A DNA stretch of 38,938 nt from Cruorifilaria tuberocauda. Its lineage: Eukaryota; Nematoda; Chromadorea; Rhabditida; Onchocercidae. The stretch spans positions 1 through 38,938 of the forward strand of contig JABVXU010000504.1 in NCBI GenBank assembly GCA_013365365.1, read 5' to 3'. The translations under genes and the position numbers were made by a program. Of this stretch, positions 19,721 through 33,675 are shown piece by piece. Position 1 is the stretch's first letter. Each line of letters begins with the position of its first letter. The notes below the pieces were generated by a model. That model was not told the DNA's origin, ran no database searches, and saw nothing but the letters and a program-made list of their open reading frames with translations.

Positions 19721-22700
19721 ATGCAACATCTGGCGCTTGTTCCTCTCAATCTATAACATCTTACTACTATTCTACTCTTGATCTCACTTCCTCCAACAAT
19801 GTTCCTTTTTTCCTTTCAATCTCTGCTTTTCCAGCGTACTCATTCCTGATCAAGTCTTCAAAATTCTTTCAATCTCTAACCTGTAATCTTACTATCTCTT
19901 AACTATTTGAAACCAACACGTTGCACTCTCGTCGCAAGTTGTGAAATGAGACTTTGTGAAATTTTACGGACGGACTGACATGGTAGGACGTGGAATGGAG
20001 GCATTAATTACGTGAAAGCAGAGTTCTTCTCTTTCAATTCTAGCCCAGATAGAGTGAAGTGAATTGAGCATGGATGAAAATGGAATATTTAATTTTAATT
20101 TAATTCATTTATCTTATTCAGACTGGAATAGAGACGTGAACTATACGTCGAAATAATTTAGTCCGTTTACTGTCAACTTGGTCCATTTACATATTAGTTA
20201 TCCTGAAGTAGAATTTTCAATTTCGATTTTATCCGGTTAGATTACAGCGTGTTTTTTTCTTTTGTTTAATTGCTTTGTTTGATTAAATTTTTATTTAATC
20301 TACTGAAAATGAAAGTCTGAATCATGTTAAATAGAATTCTAACTTTTAATTCAGTACATTTATTTCTTCCATTCCTGAGGTGAACATTTTCTCTTGCTAT
20401 TGAATTACTCATAAATTATTTTTCCATTCTTGAGTTAAGATTTGATTCTACCATTTCATGTATTTTGTACAGTAAGTGATAATGATAATGATATCATCTT
20501 AAGAGATGTCGAAAAACTTCAAACTGTCTGTTTGAGTTTATATTAGTCTTAGAATTGAAATATCTACTTCAATTATTGATCAGACAATCAAAATCACTTG
20601 ACTTAAACTATAATTTGTCCTGGTGATTCCTATCAGCAAAGGGATTAAGTTATATTCGATATCATACCTAATTAATCCGTTAAATATGCTTTATCTTTTC
20701 ATATATTTCACCGGAAACTTCTGAAAATGTAAAACTTCTCAAATTATTTTGATATTTGTTTATAATCCGGTTTTTTTTGTTTTTGAGTGTCCTAAAATGA
20801 GCATTATAATTTAATAAGCAATAGTTAAAATTTCAACTTTTGATAACAAATTAAAGTATAATTGGAATAACTGTAGTAAATTACACAGAGAATTCAGTGA
20901 AATCGAAATCATTCATTTTCAGATAAAGAAAATTTGTCAGTGCAAAACAATTTATCCATGAATGGTATAGTTAATTTGTTCATTTCGGCGATTTTCTTGT
21001 TCAAAGATGAGAAGAGATATTGATCATTTAAACTTGGGCATTTATTGTTAGTTTTATTATTTGAAATTATATTTCGTCCTCATTCCATCTTTTTTAAATC
21101 AAATTCAAATAGGCCACGATGTTAGCAAATCTTCAGATCTGAAATATTTCCTTGGAGGAAATTCTCATTCCTTATGCTAATTTATTGTTATTATTTTATA
21201 AAATTCTTTCAGTTTCACTCAATCAGTTTATATCGAATTATTTAATTAGTGTTTAATTAGTTTAATCATCAGTTAATCAGTTTAATCATTATTTAATTTA
21301 ATCAAATATTTCATTGTTTACGATAGTATTTCATTTACTACTAGTTAATCAGTTAGAAACTAGTAAGTTAAAGTATTGCATTCATTCTAAAATATTAATC
21401 ATACTTTTGACTTATTGATCGGTTTTAAATCGGACAATAATCAATTTTTAAATTGTGTAAAACCGGAATTGAAATGTATTCTGATTCGAAGAATTCAGCT
21501 GAATGAATAAAGTGATTGAAATTTGATAGTATAAGTAGTAGTCTTTAATGATTGTTTACTCATCTAATCGATGCAGAAATGATAGCCTAAAAATAATAAA
21601 CAAAATAGTTACCCCTTGATGTTACGAGAAACGATATCTATATCGTTCATCACACTCGAGCCAGGCTTATTTTGAATTACTTATTTATGTTCTTATTTAC
21701 TTATTCAATTACTTGTAGTTTTTTCAATGGAATATGTCATCTCTCCCACATTTACATCTTTCTTAAATCCCACGGTTATCTTTCATCGATGGATTATGTC
21801 CATTGTTATATATTGATATATGTTTTTACTTTCAATGTTGTAATTTCGTCTTTGTTATACGAGTTACTAAGAAATATCTTGTTGATTCATTGTTTGTTAC
21901 CGTCTTTCACTTATCACTATTTATTACTTGTTACGGTCCCTTTAAATTTCAGCAATATCCTTGATTAATTTTTACCCAGTAATTTTTTGAATAAACTGAG
22001 CCAAGTATTATTATCGATCAGGATTATGATTCAGGAAATTTTATTTTCTTTTTGACTCCTTTTATATGGAAATTTTACTTTACACTAAATGTTCAAATTG
22101 CATAGAAATAAAACTTTCAGTATATGAAACTAAAAGTAGTTTTAATTTTACTACACTTTTATTCAAGAACCTATAGAAAATGAATGAAGTTTGAAGAGAA
22201 TTGCTGTTTGGACTGGTTACGCTTCATTTATTCTTGCTGATCTTTTTGATCATTACACTTTAATCAAATTATTTAATTTCAGATTATTTCTTTTTCATAA
22301 ACAAATCATCTTAAACATTTTGTTCAAAATTTTCCCAGCGTTTGATCAGATTATTAAGCAAGAATTTTCAACAGAACTAATGATTTAATTAAAAAAATTT
22401 AACATTACGATAATTGATGAAATCAATGCGATGGGAAGAATTTTCCTTTCTTCCGTTTCACATTTCTCATTAATTATCATTATATGATGATATTTGTGAT
22501 AAGAGAAAGGCTTGCACGCAATTGCTTTACAAATTTAGAGCAACAAAAAAAAGGAAAAAAGATAAAAAATGAAATGATTTGAAATTCCTTATAGATTGTG
22601 TCTAGTCAATGTTTCAACGTTTCATTTAGTTGCATTTCAATAAATATGAAATGAGCATGAATCTATCATCAGTTATCATGTATTTCTCTTAATGAATATA

Positions 22701-24169
22701 TATGTTACTTTAACAGTCACATTTTCTAAAATTTTAAATCTGTGAAGCACTTCAGATCATTGCTTTTTAGCAATTAGTTATCGGATACAGCAATTTGTAA
22801 AATGTTGGTAAACTGAATAGGGCAAGTTAGGACTTTACAATTTGATCCGATAATCAGGGAGTACATTAGTTTAAGTGAGACAATGAAGTGTACTCTGAAG
22901 ATTGATAGTATGAGAGTAATATCAATTATATTTCGTTATATATAAATGATAAAAGTGTAAATCGAACATTTAAGCTAGCTCAAGCAGTTACTGATTTAGA
23001 ATTTGAAGAGAAATTATCTAAACTGTTTGACGCTTAAGAATTGAATTGAAAAGATTTAAATCGATATAAGAAAATCTAAATTAATGATTTTACAGTAATT
23101 TTTATATTTTATTGAAATGTAAAAATATACAATTATATTGAAAGAAACTCTCATATTTTAAATAACATTTATAGCAGTAATAATAATGCTATGAGTTTCG
23201 ACCATTCTTGAGATAACTATGCTTGAAGTAGATTTTTTAAAACTTAAAAAAAATAATTTGCATTTTATTGTCATACACTCCGGGATTTATTTCATGCATT
23301 TTAAATGTAATATTTATCGAAAATGCGACAAAGGAGACAATTAGCTTTTCGTTTTAATATTCGAAGCTAAAAATGATTAGTTGGCTGAATAATAGTAGGC
23401 AACATTTACTTCCTTCTTCATATTCAGTTCATCCTTGACAATTTATATTTTGACTTCATTTCCCTATTCCATCCTTTTTTTACTTCTGTCTTCTCTGCAA
23501 TTTATTCATCTCTTCCATTACTGATGCAATAACATTTCATTTCACAATTATATCAACCAGCTGAAAAGCTTGTAAATAAACAAATTGATTGAACAAATTT
23601 CAATATTGTGATAGATTGATTAGCATAGTAATTGGATATTTTGCGGGAAATTTGCAAAATTTCTCCTTGAAAATTATATTTATCAATTAAAATAAAAGTT
23701 TGCATTATAAATCAATCGATAATGTAGATTCATTAACGAAGTTTATATAAACTGATAACGCAAAAAACGAAAAGAACTGATAATTTTTAATTTCCATTTT
23801 TGTTAAAATGAAAGAGATTTATTGAAAGAAAAAGGACATGACTGTGGCGTAATCAATTTGAACGAATGTTAAAGATAAAAAGAAAAATGAACAAGAGGAT
23901 GCATGGAACTTTTCCCATTTTACTAATTCCTCTCTCTCTCTTTCTCTCCTCTATTCACTTTCTATTCTACCTTTTATTTCTAGCTAAAATAAGTATTAAA
24001 AGATTAAATTCACTCTTACTTTTCCTCTTACCGTAAATTATTGCTCATTGGGCAAAATATTATCATTGCTTGATGAAATGACTAATGCTATCAGTTTATA
24101 TGTCATCAATAGAAAATATCCTTTCATATCCAGTAAATCGGACATGTGTTACTTCATCCTATAACTAGG

Positions 24170-24172
<3 letters not shown>

Positions 24173-24202
<30 letters not shown>
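24173..24202. repeat. (TC)n microsatellite
   Basis: About 15 uninterrupted CT units in the gene-poor region, followed by a CCCTCC interruption. Likely length-polymorphic. Confidence 0.9.
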
Positions 24203-24206
<4 letters not shown>

Positions 24207-27200
24207 CATCTTTCTTTTTTTCGCTTCTTAAATATTACATTTCGATCAATTCCATCCTTTTCTTTGTTATTACTCAGAATACTTAATTGATTAATATTAG
24301 TATAAAAATAGGACAGTTACGGAAAATGAGACAAATATGTGTAGTATTTATAGATCGGAGCAAATAACATTCTAAATTAATCAGTAATTAGTAAATAGCA
24401 AGTTTAGACAAAAATTGAAAGGTCAAAATGTTTTTTTATTTCTTTAATGCAAAACAAATCGAAATTTTTTTTTCAGACGATAATGAAAATATAAAGAAAT
24501 TATTTATGATCATTTCATCTTGTCATCATTATCAGATGTTTGATAAGAAAGAGGTGGAGGGAGGAATTGAAAAGAGAAATTAAAGATATGAATAATTCTT
24601 TTGCATGATTCAATAGGGTTTACATTAATGTAAATTCAATGTGTCATAAAGTATAAATTTTAATATCAAAATTTAATTCTGTTTGTTATCTATGCATTTT
24701 ATTAGCATATTGATGATAAAATAAGACAACGATCAAATGAAAAGCTTTTGCATGAATTATTGCCCTGTCGATTTTATTCCATTTGCTGTCACCGATCATT
24801 GATTATATTACATTTTCTCTTTTCTCATTAATTCATTTATCAGTTTATCGGATTTGTCAAAATTTTTATCTGGCACTTTGCTTATTCCAAAAAATTTATT
24901 CTATATTAATTTTTGAATTTATCTCAAAAATTTATGCCATATGTTTAAGTTAATCTGAGAGTGATTCTTTCTTTTCGTTTCATCGATCATCGATCAATTA
25001 ATTACTTATATTTGATTAGTTTCAATTTATTTTTCTACGATAATTATGAATAACAAACAAATGAGAGCAGTGTAAGTAAAGAAAATGATTAATTCATTTA
25101 TTATCAAAAACAAGCAAACTTTTTCAGTTAGTTGTATCCATCAATCTATAACTTTAAATGATATCGAAATGCTCATAAATTTCAACTCATCACGAATTGC
25201 TTGACGGAACCTTCTTATATACCGTAATACGGAGATATATCTGTTTTCGGGAAATTTATATAAATCATTTGTTTAATCAATTCTATCCATTTCTATCTCT
25301 TTATTGAAAGTTTGAAATTCGTTTTCTTTTCCTCTGGAAGAAATTATAATACAGTCAATGATATGCATTAGTAATTGATATAGTTTGATAGAAAAGGAAA
25401 ATGATTAGCTATCTGAATTAGTTAATTTTGGAAGAAGCAAAAGGATAGAATATTTGTTCTTTGACCTATGTTTTAAAAATATTTTTGTTTAGTTGAAATT
25501 TGATAGGCACATATTTTTCTTATTGACTGAATTAGATATCTTAGGCTTATTCCTATTTCTTACTTTCTTACACTTCGATAAATTAATAATAAGTAATAAT
25601 GATAATGAATAATAATAATAATAATGGAACAACAATATGAATGATAAATAAATAAAAAGTGCTTATGATGTCGTTGCCTATCATCATTTTTTCATTAGAA
25701 GAACAAGAAATAATATCAGTTCAAATTTTCAATTTCAACATTATTTTCTATTCTTCACTTTTTTTTTCAATTTCAAATTTTTTTTTTAAATGAAAAGAAA
25801 ATAGAGAAAAATTTTAAACTATAGGACAATTTTCTTTTTTAAAGTTATATACTTATTTAAATTAATGTAAAAATGAATCATTAAATGTAAAGATTTGAAA
25901 ATCTTTTGCAATCTTTGTAGCATTTACACTTTCCTTTTCTTATCAAATGATTTTATCTGTTTTCTCTCCTTTTTCTCTTCACTTTCATTCTGTTTTTCAT
26001 TTCAAAAAATCAAAAATTATGGTGCAATAAAAGATAACAGTTAAGAGTACTATAAGATTTCTAATATTGCATATATTTCTGTTTAAACGAACGATTCACT
26101 TTAACCCCTAAAATTAATGTGTATTAATGATGAGAAAAAAAAAATCATCATTTCGTGAAGCGAAAAATTGTTTCAATAATATTTTATCATCTTTCATTAA
26201 TTCTGTTCAAGCATGTATTTGTTAGTAATTTTCAAATTAATATGGATAATTGACTGTTAGCAACCAAAAAATTATTAATGCATTATATTGTATTCAACTT
26301 ACTCTAACTTTTATTACTCTTATCAGATAAGACGAAATGAGAATACAATTAGACTATTTTAATAAAACCTATTTTATTTCACTTTTTAGAAAAGTAGTTA
26401 GAATTGTAGATAATAGTATTTTTGAATAATAGCAATTTTTGGTATAAAATTTTCGCAGTAATTATTTTGTTCGTTTCCAGCATGACTAATTCTTTCCTTT
26501 TCCTTTCAATGAATGAATAATAAATTTTGATTTTTTATATTTGGAGCAAAATTTTTAAAAGCATATTTTGTAAATGAATAAATGTTCTCCAGTATTCCTG
26601 CTTTGTTCCGTTTTCCCTTTCTTTTTTTATCCACTCATTTTGTATTACAGATTATTTGGATAAAATGTTATTTTGAATTTATTCGTTTAAAAAAAAGTAT
26701 TACTGTTCATTTATATTTCTTTTTAAAAAATGGGACAGATTAAGCGTAAAATCACAATTAATTAAAATAAATAATTAATTGTTGGATTTTTTTATCGAAA
26801 TTCGGCCAAATGCTTCGTTTGTATTTATATATTCTTCAAATATTGTTGTCGTTGTTGTTAAAAATTTTTCGTTTTTTTTTTTAAAATCATTAAATCATTA
26901 TTAACTCCTTTTTCTTTTCTTTTTTCATATCATATCAAATCACTGTTAAGATTATTTTGATATATAAACAATAAATACCAGAGAATTATCACTTTCCTGA
27001 ATTAGGATTTTGGGATTTAGGAATAATTTAAACGACATAATTAACTCCATGGGAAAAACTTCCCAGTTTATTATCAGTTTATTATCAGTATGGATTATAT
27101 GAATATATTACATATGATATATTATCCTTGTTGTAGTAATTTTTATGGTTATAATTTTTACTTCATTATATATAATATATAATTTCATACTTAATCTTAT

Positions 27201-27945
27201 GCACAATCCTTACATAAATCATGTTAAATATTTAATTTATTGAAGTAAATTGTTGCAAAAATTGTTTAAAGCTAAAAAGATGATATGAAATTTATTAGCA
27301 ACAAAACAAAATAACACTTTTCAATGTGATATAATTTTATTTATGGAAAATCTAGAAAAGTCAGCAACGAGTTTCGATCCAAGCAATGAATGATTGATGC
27401 TTTTCTTCTATCCTTGGAAAATTGAAGTTTTTTTTTTTGTATCATCTTTTCTCTTTTGACTACTTTTTTTTCTTCATCTTTCCTTCGTTGAAAAAGAATG
27501 TATGTTAAGTTTTGCACTTAACACTTTAATGACTTAACGTAGGCTTAACAAACTATTCGTGCATATAATCGCTCCAATCACTTGTTTATTTGTTTATTTT
27601 ATTTCACTTTTCAACAATAAGGAAGAATTGGACGAAAAAAGCTAAATAAATAACTGATGAAGAAAGGTAGAAATTTTAGTTTACAATTTTTATTACAAAT
27701 AGTTAAAAATATGTTTAAAAAACTTTTTTCTTTTTTTAAAAAATAAAAAATTTTCAAATGTTAACAACATTATTATAATTTTAATAACTTTTGCCATTTT
27801 TTTTGATGAAAAATTTTTGAAAATTAAACAATCTTTCATGTCGGAAAAAAATCTGAAGAAAACACAAATCATTTTCAGATGATTATTTTTCTTCATATAT
27901 GATCCCAATAATATCAAACAATTAATTTCTCTCTTTCCCATCGAC

Positions 27946-27948
27946 TCT

Positions 27949-27980
<32 letters not shown>

Positions 27981-27981
27981 A
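27946..27981. repeat. (TC)n tract in the left foldback arm
   Basis: CT-rich run just inside the left arm; its counterpart is the (GA)n run at about 28863-28882 in the right arm. Both are flanked by the same unique sequence in inverted order, so the microsatellite was part of the element before duplication. Confidence 0.85.
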
Positions 27982-28862
27982 TAGGAGACAACTTTGCGTA
28001 ATTATCAATTGTTATCTGTCTACGTAATTCCACCGTGTATCTACGTGTTACATCACTCATTCATCTTACGTACGTTTACATTCACTTCATCTAAGTGGCA
28101 TAGTATTGATAATGTATGTTGATTTTTTTGTCCCTCCAATACAGAATTATACAGAGAATGCTATTTACGTGAATCTCATTACGGAATTTTCCTATTTCCC
28201 AATAGAGCATCTCAATCAATTCTTTAGCATTCAGTCGTTAGTTAGATGATTAATGAATTTCGTCCTTACCAGTCGGTTATCACTGTCAATAATCTCTCAG
28301 TGGATAAACTTCCCAGATCGGTCAAGTACTTCGAGGAATTTAATTTTTCTGTTTGAGGGCTCTCCTTCTCTCCCAGTATTGTCTGCACAGTCCATTTCTT
28401 GGTAACTGTTCATTCAGAGGCGTTAGACCGAAATTTCTAACTTGCCGATAAATTGTTTCATTTCTGTTTTGCCGATTCTAATTCGCTATTAGCCTATTAG
28501 ACATTTTTCCGGCTCGTTTGATACCAAAAATACATCTTGGAACCTTCGTTATTCCGTATTCCGGAAATGAGTTGGTTTTTTATGGACAAATATGGATTGA
28601 GTTTATTGTTGGAAAGTTTTTGGTAGTGATAATTGACTGATAAGGACGAAATTCATCAACCATCTAGCTAAAGAATTGATTGAGATGCTCTGTTCGGGGA
28701 ATGGGAAGGTTCCGCAATGAGATTCACGTAAATAATACTCTCTATAATTCTGTATTGGAATGTAGGCGTACGTAAGGTGAATGAATGATATAATTATAGA
28801 TACACGGTGGAGTCACGTAGAAAGACAACAGATAATTGATGATTACGCAAAATTCTATCCTA

Positions 28863-28882
28863 CAGAGAGAGAGAGAGAGAGA
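28863..28882. repeat. (GA)n tract in the right foldback arm
   Basis: Inverted counterpart of the (TC)n tract near 27946-27981, shorter by several units. Confidence 0.85.
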
Positions 28883-30788
28883 GTCGATGGGAAAGAGAGA
28901 GAAATTAATTGTTTGATGTTATTGGGATCATACATAAAAATAACCATATGAATGATTTTATGTTGTTATTTCTTTGGGTTTTTTTTCCCGACAAATGATA
29001 ATTTTTATGATGTATTTATTGATATAATTGAAAGCTGAATAAACTTTTAGTTTAGTTTCTTCAAACTTTCTTTCCTTTTTACTAACATTTCAACTACAAA
29101 AATTTTCATATATCATATTAACAAACAATCTATTTTTAAGTTTTAAAGCTTATAATAGGAATTCATCCTTTAAAAATGCTTGAAAGTTTTCTTCTTTTTC
29201 AAAAAATAAAAAAATTATATGACAGGGAAAAAAATTGCCAAGCATAAATCGAATTTTTTTTCAAAAAAAAAGAAAGAAAGAAAAAAAATCATCAATAAAT
29301 ATATATAAGCCTTAGCAAAACATCTCATTTGCTTAAATATCCGGTGCAATCAAAGTGAAGGAAAGAATAGTGCTCTTCTGCTTCTGATGGTTTGCCGTTT
29401 CTTATTTCAAATTGAAAGTGAAATTCATCAGGAAATAAATTGGATTCTTTATTGAAGGGGAGAAAAAAAGGAATGCGTTGAAACGAGACCACAGTAACAA
29501 AGCTTCTTCGTTCAACCAATCAGACCAAACCAAACCATATGATGCTTTCTAGCATTTTCAGAGAGACGAAAAGGAAGTGAAGAGAAGAATGGAAAGTTTA
29601 AAACTTTTTTTCAATCCAAACTTCAATTTTTATTTCCATTCACTTTTTTTCTCTTTAATATTTTCATCATAAATCGTTCTAATTTCTATTGATGTATTTT
29701 AGAATTTTCATCCTTTTATCATAAATATATGTATCTGTTCAGCAGAATATGACCTATTCTCTGTTTGGTTTTTTTTCTCTCTCTCCCTCTCTCTCTTCCA
29801 TTTTTATTCTTTTTCAAATATATTGAAATAATTCTGTTTGTTATATTATTTTAGCAAACAAAAAAAAATCTTATAATACATAATTATTGTTATGATCACG
29901 ATGCTTTGAACTGTTTTCGTCTTTTTCTTATCTGTTACTTTAACTAACTTGAATCATGCAATCATTAACTTTTATAAATATGTATTGTATTATGCAATGT
30001 ATTTATATTCAACAGCTAGATATTTCAATCTAGTAAGTTTATTTCAGAATTGTTTAGCAAATGATAATTTGTCATAATTTTGTATCAGTTCGATATTTCG
30101 CTTTTACTTTTACCTTCCTTGAATTCTTTTATCATTACTATCAATTAAGTACGTTCATTTTAATCTATTGAATATAAAACTTTAAATATGAAATCGTTGA
30201 TTTTTTAATTTATTAATTGAAATATTATGATGATATTTAACCACTTTAATGTTGTTCTTTTCAACATTTCATTTCTTGGCTGTTGTAATGGAAGTAATCT
30301 GTAATTTCTTCACTTATAATATGTATGGGTGCTCATTTGTAATAATTCATTTTTAATTATGCTATGTTTTAATTATACTTATTAGAATTATTTGATTTTT
30401 TAGCTTATTAGTTAGATATTTTCAAGCTCTGATCGTTAATCATTGATTTCCTTTATTGTATTTTCAATTATATTCGATATGTTTTTTCCGTCGCTATATG
30501 AATTGTAATTAATATGATAGAAAATTTTTCAAAATTTAAAAAGTTTTTTAATTAATAAAAATGCTGTGATGATATTTTATATTTGATTGATTGATTGGTT
30601 GAATAGTTCAAATATTGTTTTTGTTTTAATTAGATTTTTTTAATTATATTTTCCTTCAATTAAAATTTTTTTTTAAATATAATTCATTTTTTCTTTCTAT
30701 ATCAAGATATTATTGGAATTTTATTTAAAACATGATGGTCAAATATCCCTCTTTTCAAAGATGTGAAAAAAACTGTAAAGATATAAAC

Positions 30789-30824
30789 AAACCGGGCAAA
30801 CCGGACAAACCGGATAAATCGGAT
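30789..30824. repeat. Four tandem 9-bp units
   Basis: AAACCGGGC, AAACCGGAC, AAACCGGAT and AAATCGGAT follow one another without gaps. The G+C content contrasts with the AT-rich surroundings. No open frame of interest crosses it. Confidence 0.85.
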
Positions 30825-33675
30825 AGATAAGCAACGAAAAATATCGCCATAAATATAAAAATTTGATATTACTTTTTAATGTTTGATAATATTTGATGAA
30901 TGCTAGATGAAAAGTCTTTGTTTACTTCACATGTTTGTTTATTTTACTGTTAGCGAGGATAGATTTATGATAGATTATAAAAACAGGAAATCATGAAATG
31001 CAAAGTACATGAGCATTTTTACACGCATGAACCAACCATCCAGTCAGTTAGATATTGTGATCAAAATTTATCTTCTCTTTCTTATTCATGTATCTCTCAC
31101 AATAATTCTATCATCGTGATTATAGTTATCGTCATCTTCATCATCATCATCATCTCTATCAGTCGTCGTGTATCTATTGTGCTATCTCCATGAAAACCTG
31201 CCGGAGCTGTTTTGCATATCGGCGATCGACGAATTAATGATTTTGTTTGAAACTTCATTCATGGGAAAATACCACAATTTCTCACTTACTTTATTTCTTG
31301 CATTAATATGATAATTTTTAAATTCATTTTTATTGGGAAAAGACCGGATTAATACTCGTTTACCCCAATACCGCAATTATCAAGTAGGTTAAAGTTGAAA
31401 AGTCAATCATAAATATCATAAACATCCGCATATATCAGTCTTTCTTTATTGTATCGCTGTTTAACACTTTTATTGCCTGATCAAACATTGATCATTTCAG
31501 TATCTTCATTCTCATCATCACTGTTAGCTTAGTTATAGCTTAGAAAATGTATGCATTATGTTCGAGATTTAATTGATCAAAATTATCCAATGCTATTTAG
31601 TAATTTAATAGTATGTTTGTAGTTGGTTAATTATTCGAGAAGAGCTCAATTCACTGTATCGATCCATAAATCTATTCTAGACTCTTTTTAACCGATCATT
31701 TAGCCTTTTTCTAACACTTTCAATTCTATTAAGCTTCTTACATAGTTCTTCAGCTAATATATTTCTATATCAATACACTTTCTTTTAGTATGTGAGAGAT
31801 TTAATTTTAGGGAGAGGAGTGGTAGGAGAGAAAACTTTCTCGACTGAGTCTTAAGAGATATTCAAATTCAGTTTTCTGATTTCTGATTATCAGGTTTTGT
31901 GCAATCCGATATATTTTCAAGTATAATTGGATACTTAACATTCAAAATCGTAATAATGGATCCTGTAACTAATCTAGATCTATAAAAGGCTTATGTGCAA
32001 TATCGGCTAATGTTTTCTGTAGCAGGCATTTGAACTTAGCATCGCTATAAATTTAACTGAAAAAGAAACTGTCTACGCATGAATGGTATGCATGTTGTAT
32101 TTCGCACTATTCGAATTGAAAGTACCGGAGAGCGGAGGAGGGGAAAAGCATGAGAAAGAAGGGAAAACTAGAAAAATGAAACATTGATAACAATTGAATA
32201 ATAACAGTAATTTGATGATTTATCACTTCTTAATTTTCTTTTCTAATTTAATTTTACGACAATAAATTTTTTTCTGTCTTAGAAATAAAAAAAAGCATTC
32301 GATGATGCAATTTTCAATTGGATAATTGGGAAGGAAAGGAGAGAAAGAGAGAGAGAAAAAAATGAATAAATTGCATTTTATTTGTTAAAGTAAGAAAAAA
32401 GATTGGAATAGTGATGATAATGATAGTGATAGTGATAATGATTGTGATATCACAAGTTTTCTCTTCATTATCATTTGTCAGGTGATCATGTGTGAGGAAA
32501 AGAAAACTTTACATGATCGATTATTTGACATCCAAGGAGTGATAGAGTGATCGAGATTCATTCCTCTCTTCATTTCTATTAATTTACACAAGATGTATCA
32601 CATTCATTTTTCCATTTCTCTCGCAACTGCAGTAAGACAGCTTGCAAACAAAAAAGTTTTCCTTTCAATTTGTCGGGAATTATTCGCCATTCATGTTACT
32701 ATTCAAGCATTTTCCCACTCGTATTTTATAAGTAAAGATCTGAGTTACATTCAATGCTTTCTCATAAGTATTTCACATGATATTTGTTAATGTACAAATG
32801 ATAAAGTAAGTAAGTTTTATTAATTTAATAAATTTTAATTTTATTTATTAATTGTTGTTAAAGTAAAGTATTACTATTTACATCCTTTTCAATGACATTA
32901 TATTTTCGCTTTATACAATTCTTCAATTCGATTAAGCTTTTTTTCTTTTTTGAAGGACGTATTTTCTATTTATTTTAGCAAATCAGAATGTTGTTCATTG
33001 ATTCATATCTTTCATTTCATTATCAATATATTTTTCAATAATCAGACATTCCATTTTTGAAGAATATTTAATCAACTTTTTTGATTTTATTGTGTCTAGG
33101 TGGAAATTTTCTTCGTGTTTTAATGCTACTTTTAATTCTGATAATAGTAAATATTTCAATATTAAGTTTAATTCAATTACAATGCATAAAACTCTCGAGA
33201 TTTAGTATTTTTCATTTCTAATTTTTCTCTTTGTTTTGTTAACTTATTGCATTTAAAATCAATTTTTGATTAAATTGATTTAAGTTGAAAGAAACTAAAC
33301 GAATAAGTAGTAAGTAGTGATAAAAATTTAAGTTATGAAATGTATTACTTTGATTTATTCGAAAATTTTTTCTTTCATTTGATAATAGAAAGGAAAATTG
33401 ATTACATTTGGAACAATAACTGTATGAATAATGATAACTTTCGTAATTTCTGTTCTTTCATTTCATCAATTTCTCGTCAACATTTAAAAAGGAACGAAGC
33501 ATTTCGTTGTTTTCTTTTCTTTTTCAGGAAGAAATCCATACACGAAGGAACAAATAGATGATAATAATTATCCATTTCTACTTCGAATCTATTGATTAAT
33601 GTTAATAAATCAGCGAATATATTCTAAAATAATAAGCAATCAAAGGTGATTTTTGAAACTTTTTGAAAAAGCGAA

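Larger units (their letters stand above)
27838..28995. mobile_element. Degenerate foldback / MITE-like inverted-repeat element
   Basis: Left arm about 27838-28292 and right arm about 28614-28995 are imperfect inverted copies. Matching blocks in order include TATGATCCCAATAA, CAAACAATTAATTTCTCTC, a (TC)n run, TTTGCGTAAT, CCACCGTGTATCTA, CATTCA..CTTACGTACG, ACAGAATTATA, TTTACGTGAATCTCATT, GAGCATCTCAATCAATTCTT and GAATTTCGTCCTTA. The left arm carries an extra ~55 bp near 28081-28135 and a further ~13 bp near 28228. The ~320-bp centre is unpaired and somewhat less AT-rich. There is no transposase and I could not define target-site duplications. It looks like an old non-autonomous element; a chromosomal inverted duplication is the alternative. 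Confidence 0.75.
19099..33675. other. 14.6-kb gene-poor region between divergent genes
   Basis: No coding exon can be supported on either strand over this whole stretch. It is strongly AT-rich with many homopolymer runs and low-complexity pyrimidine tracts. Distinct contents are the 31-bp tandem repeat (19639-19720), (TC)n at 24173-24202, the foldback element (27838-28995), a 9-bp tandem repeat (30789-30824) and trinucleotide patches. The left end should include the LARS promoter. The right part may hold promoter, non-coding first exons or long introns of the plus-strand gene starting at 33676. Confidence 0.6.

Noticed and set aside
21672..21968. 98-codon plus-strand open frame rich in hydrophobic residues
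   Set aside because: Composition (Leu, Phe, Tyr, Ile, His) is what AT-rich pyrimidine-biased DNA gives; no family resemblance and no supporting exon borders.
27693..27941. 82-codon minus-strand open frame
   Set aside because: It overlaps the left foldback arm and flanking poly-A/T, with no start context, splice sites or domain.
29325..29519. 64-codon minus-strand open frame
   Set aside because: Isolated, no homologous feel and no neighbouring exons with suitable phase.
31182..31376. 64-codon minus-strand open frame
   Set aside because: No splice partner or recognised motif in a long non-coding stretch.
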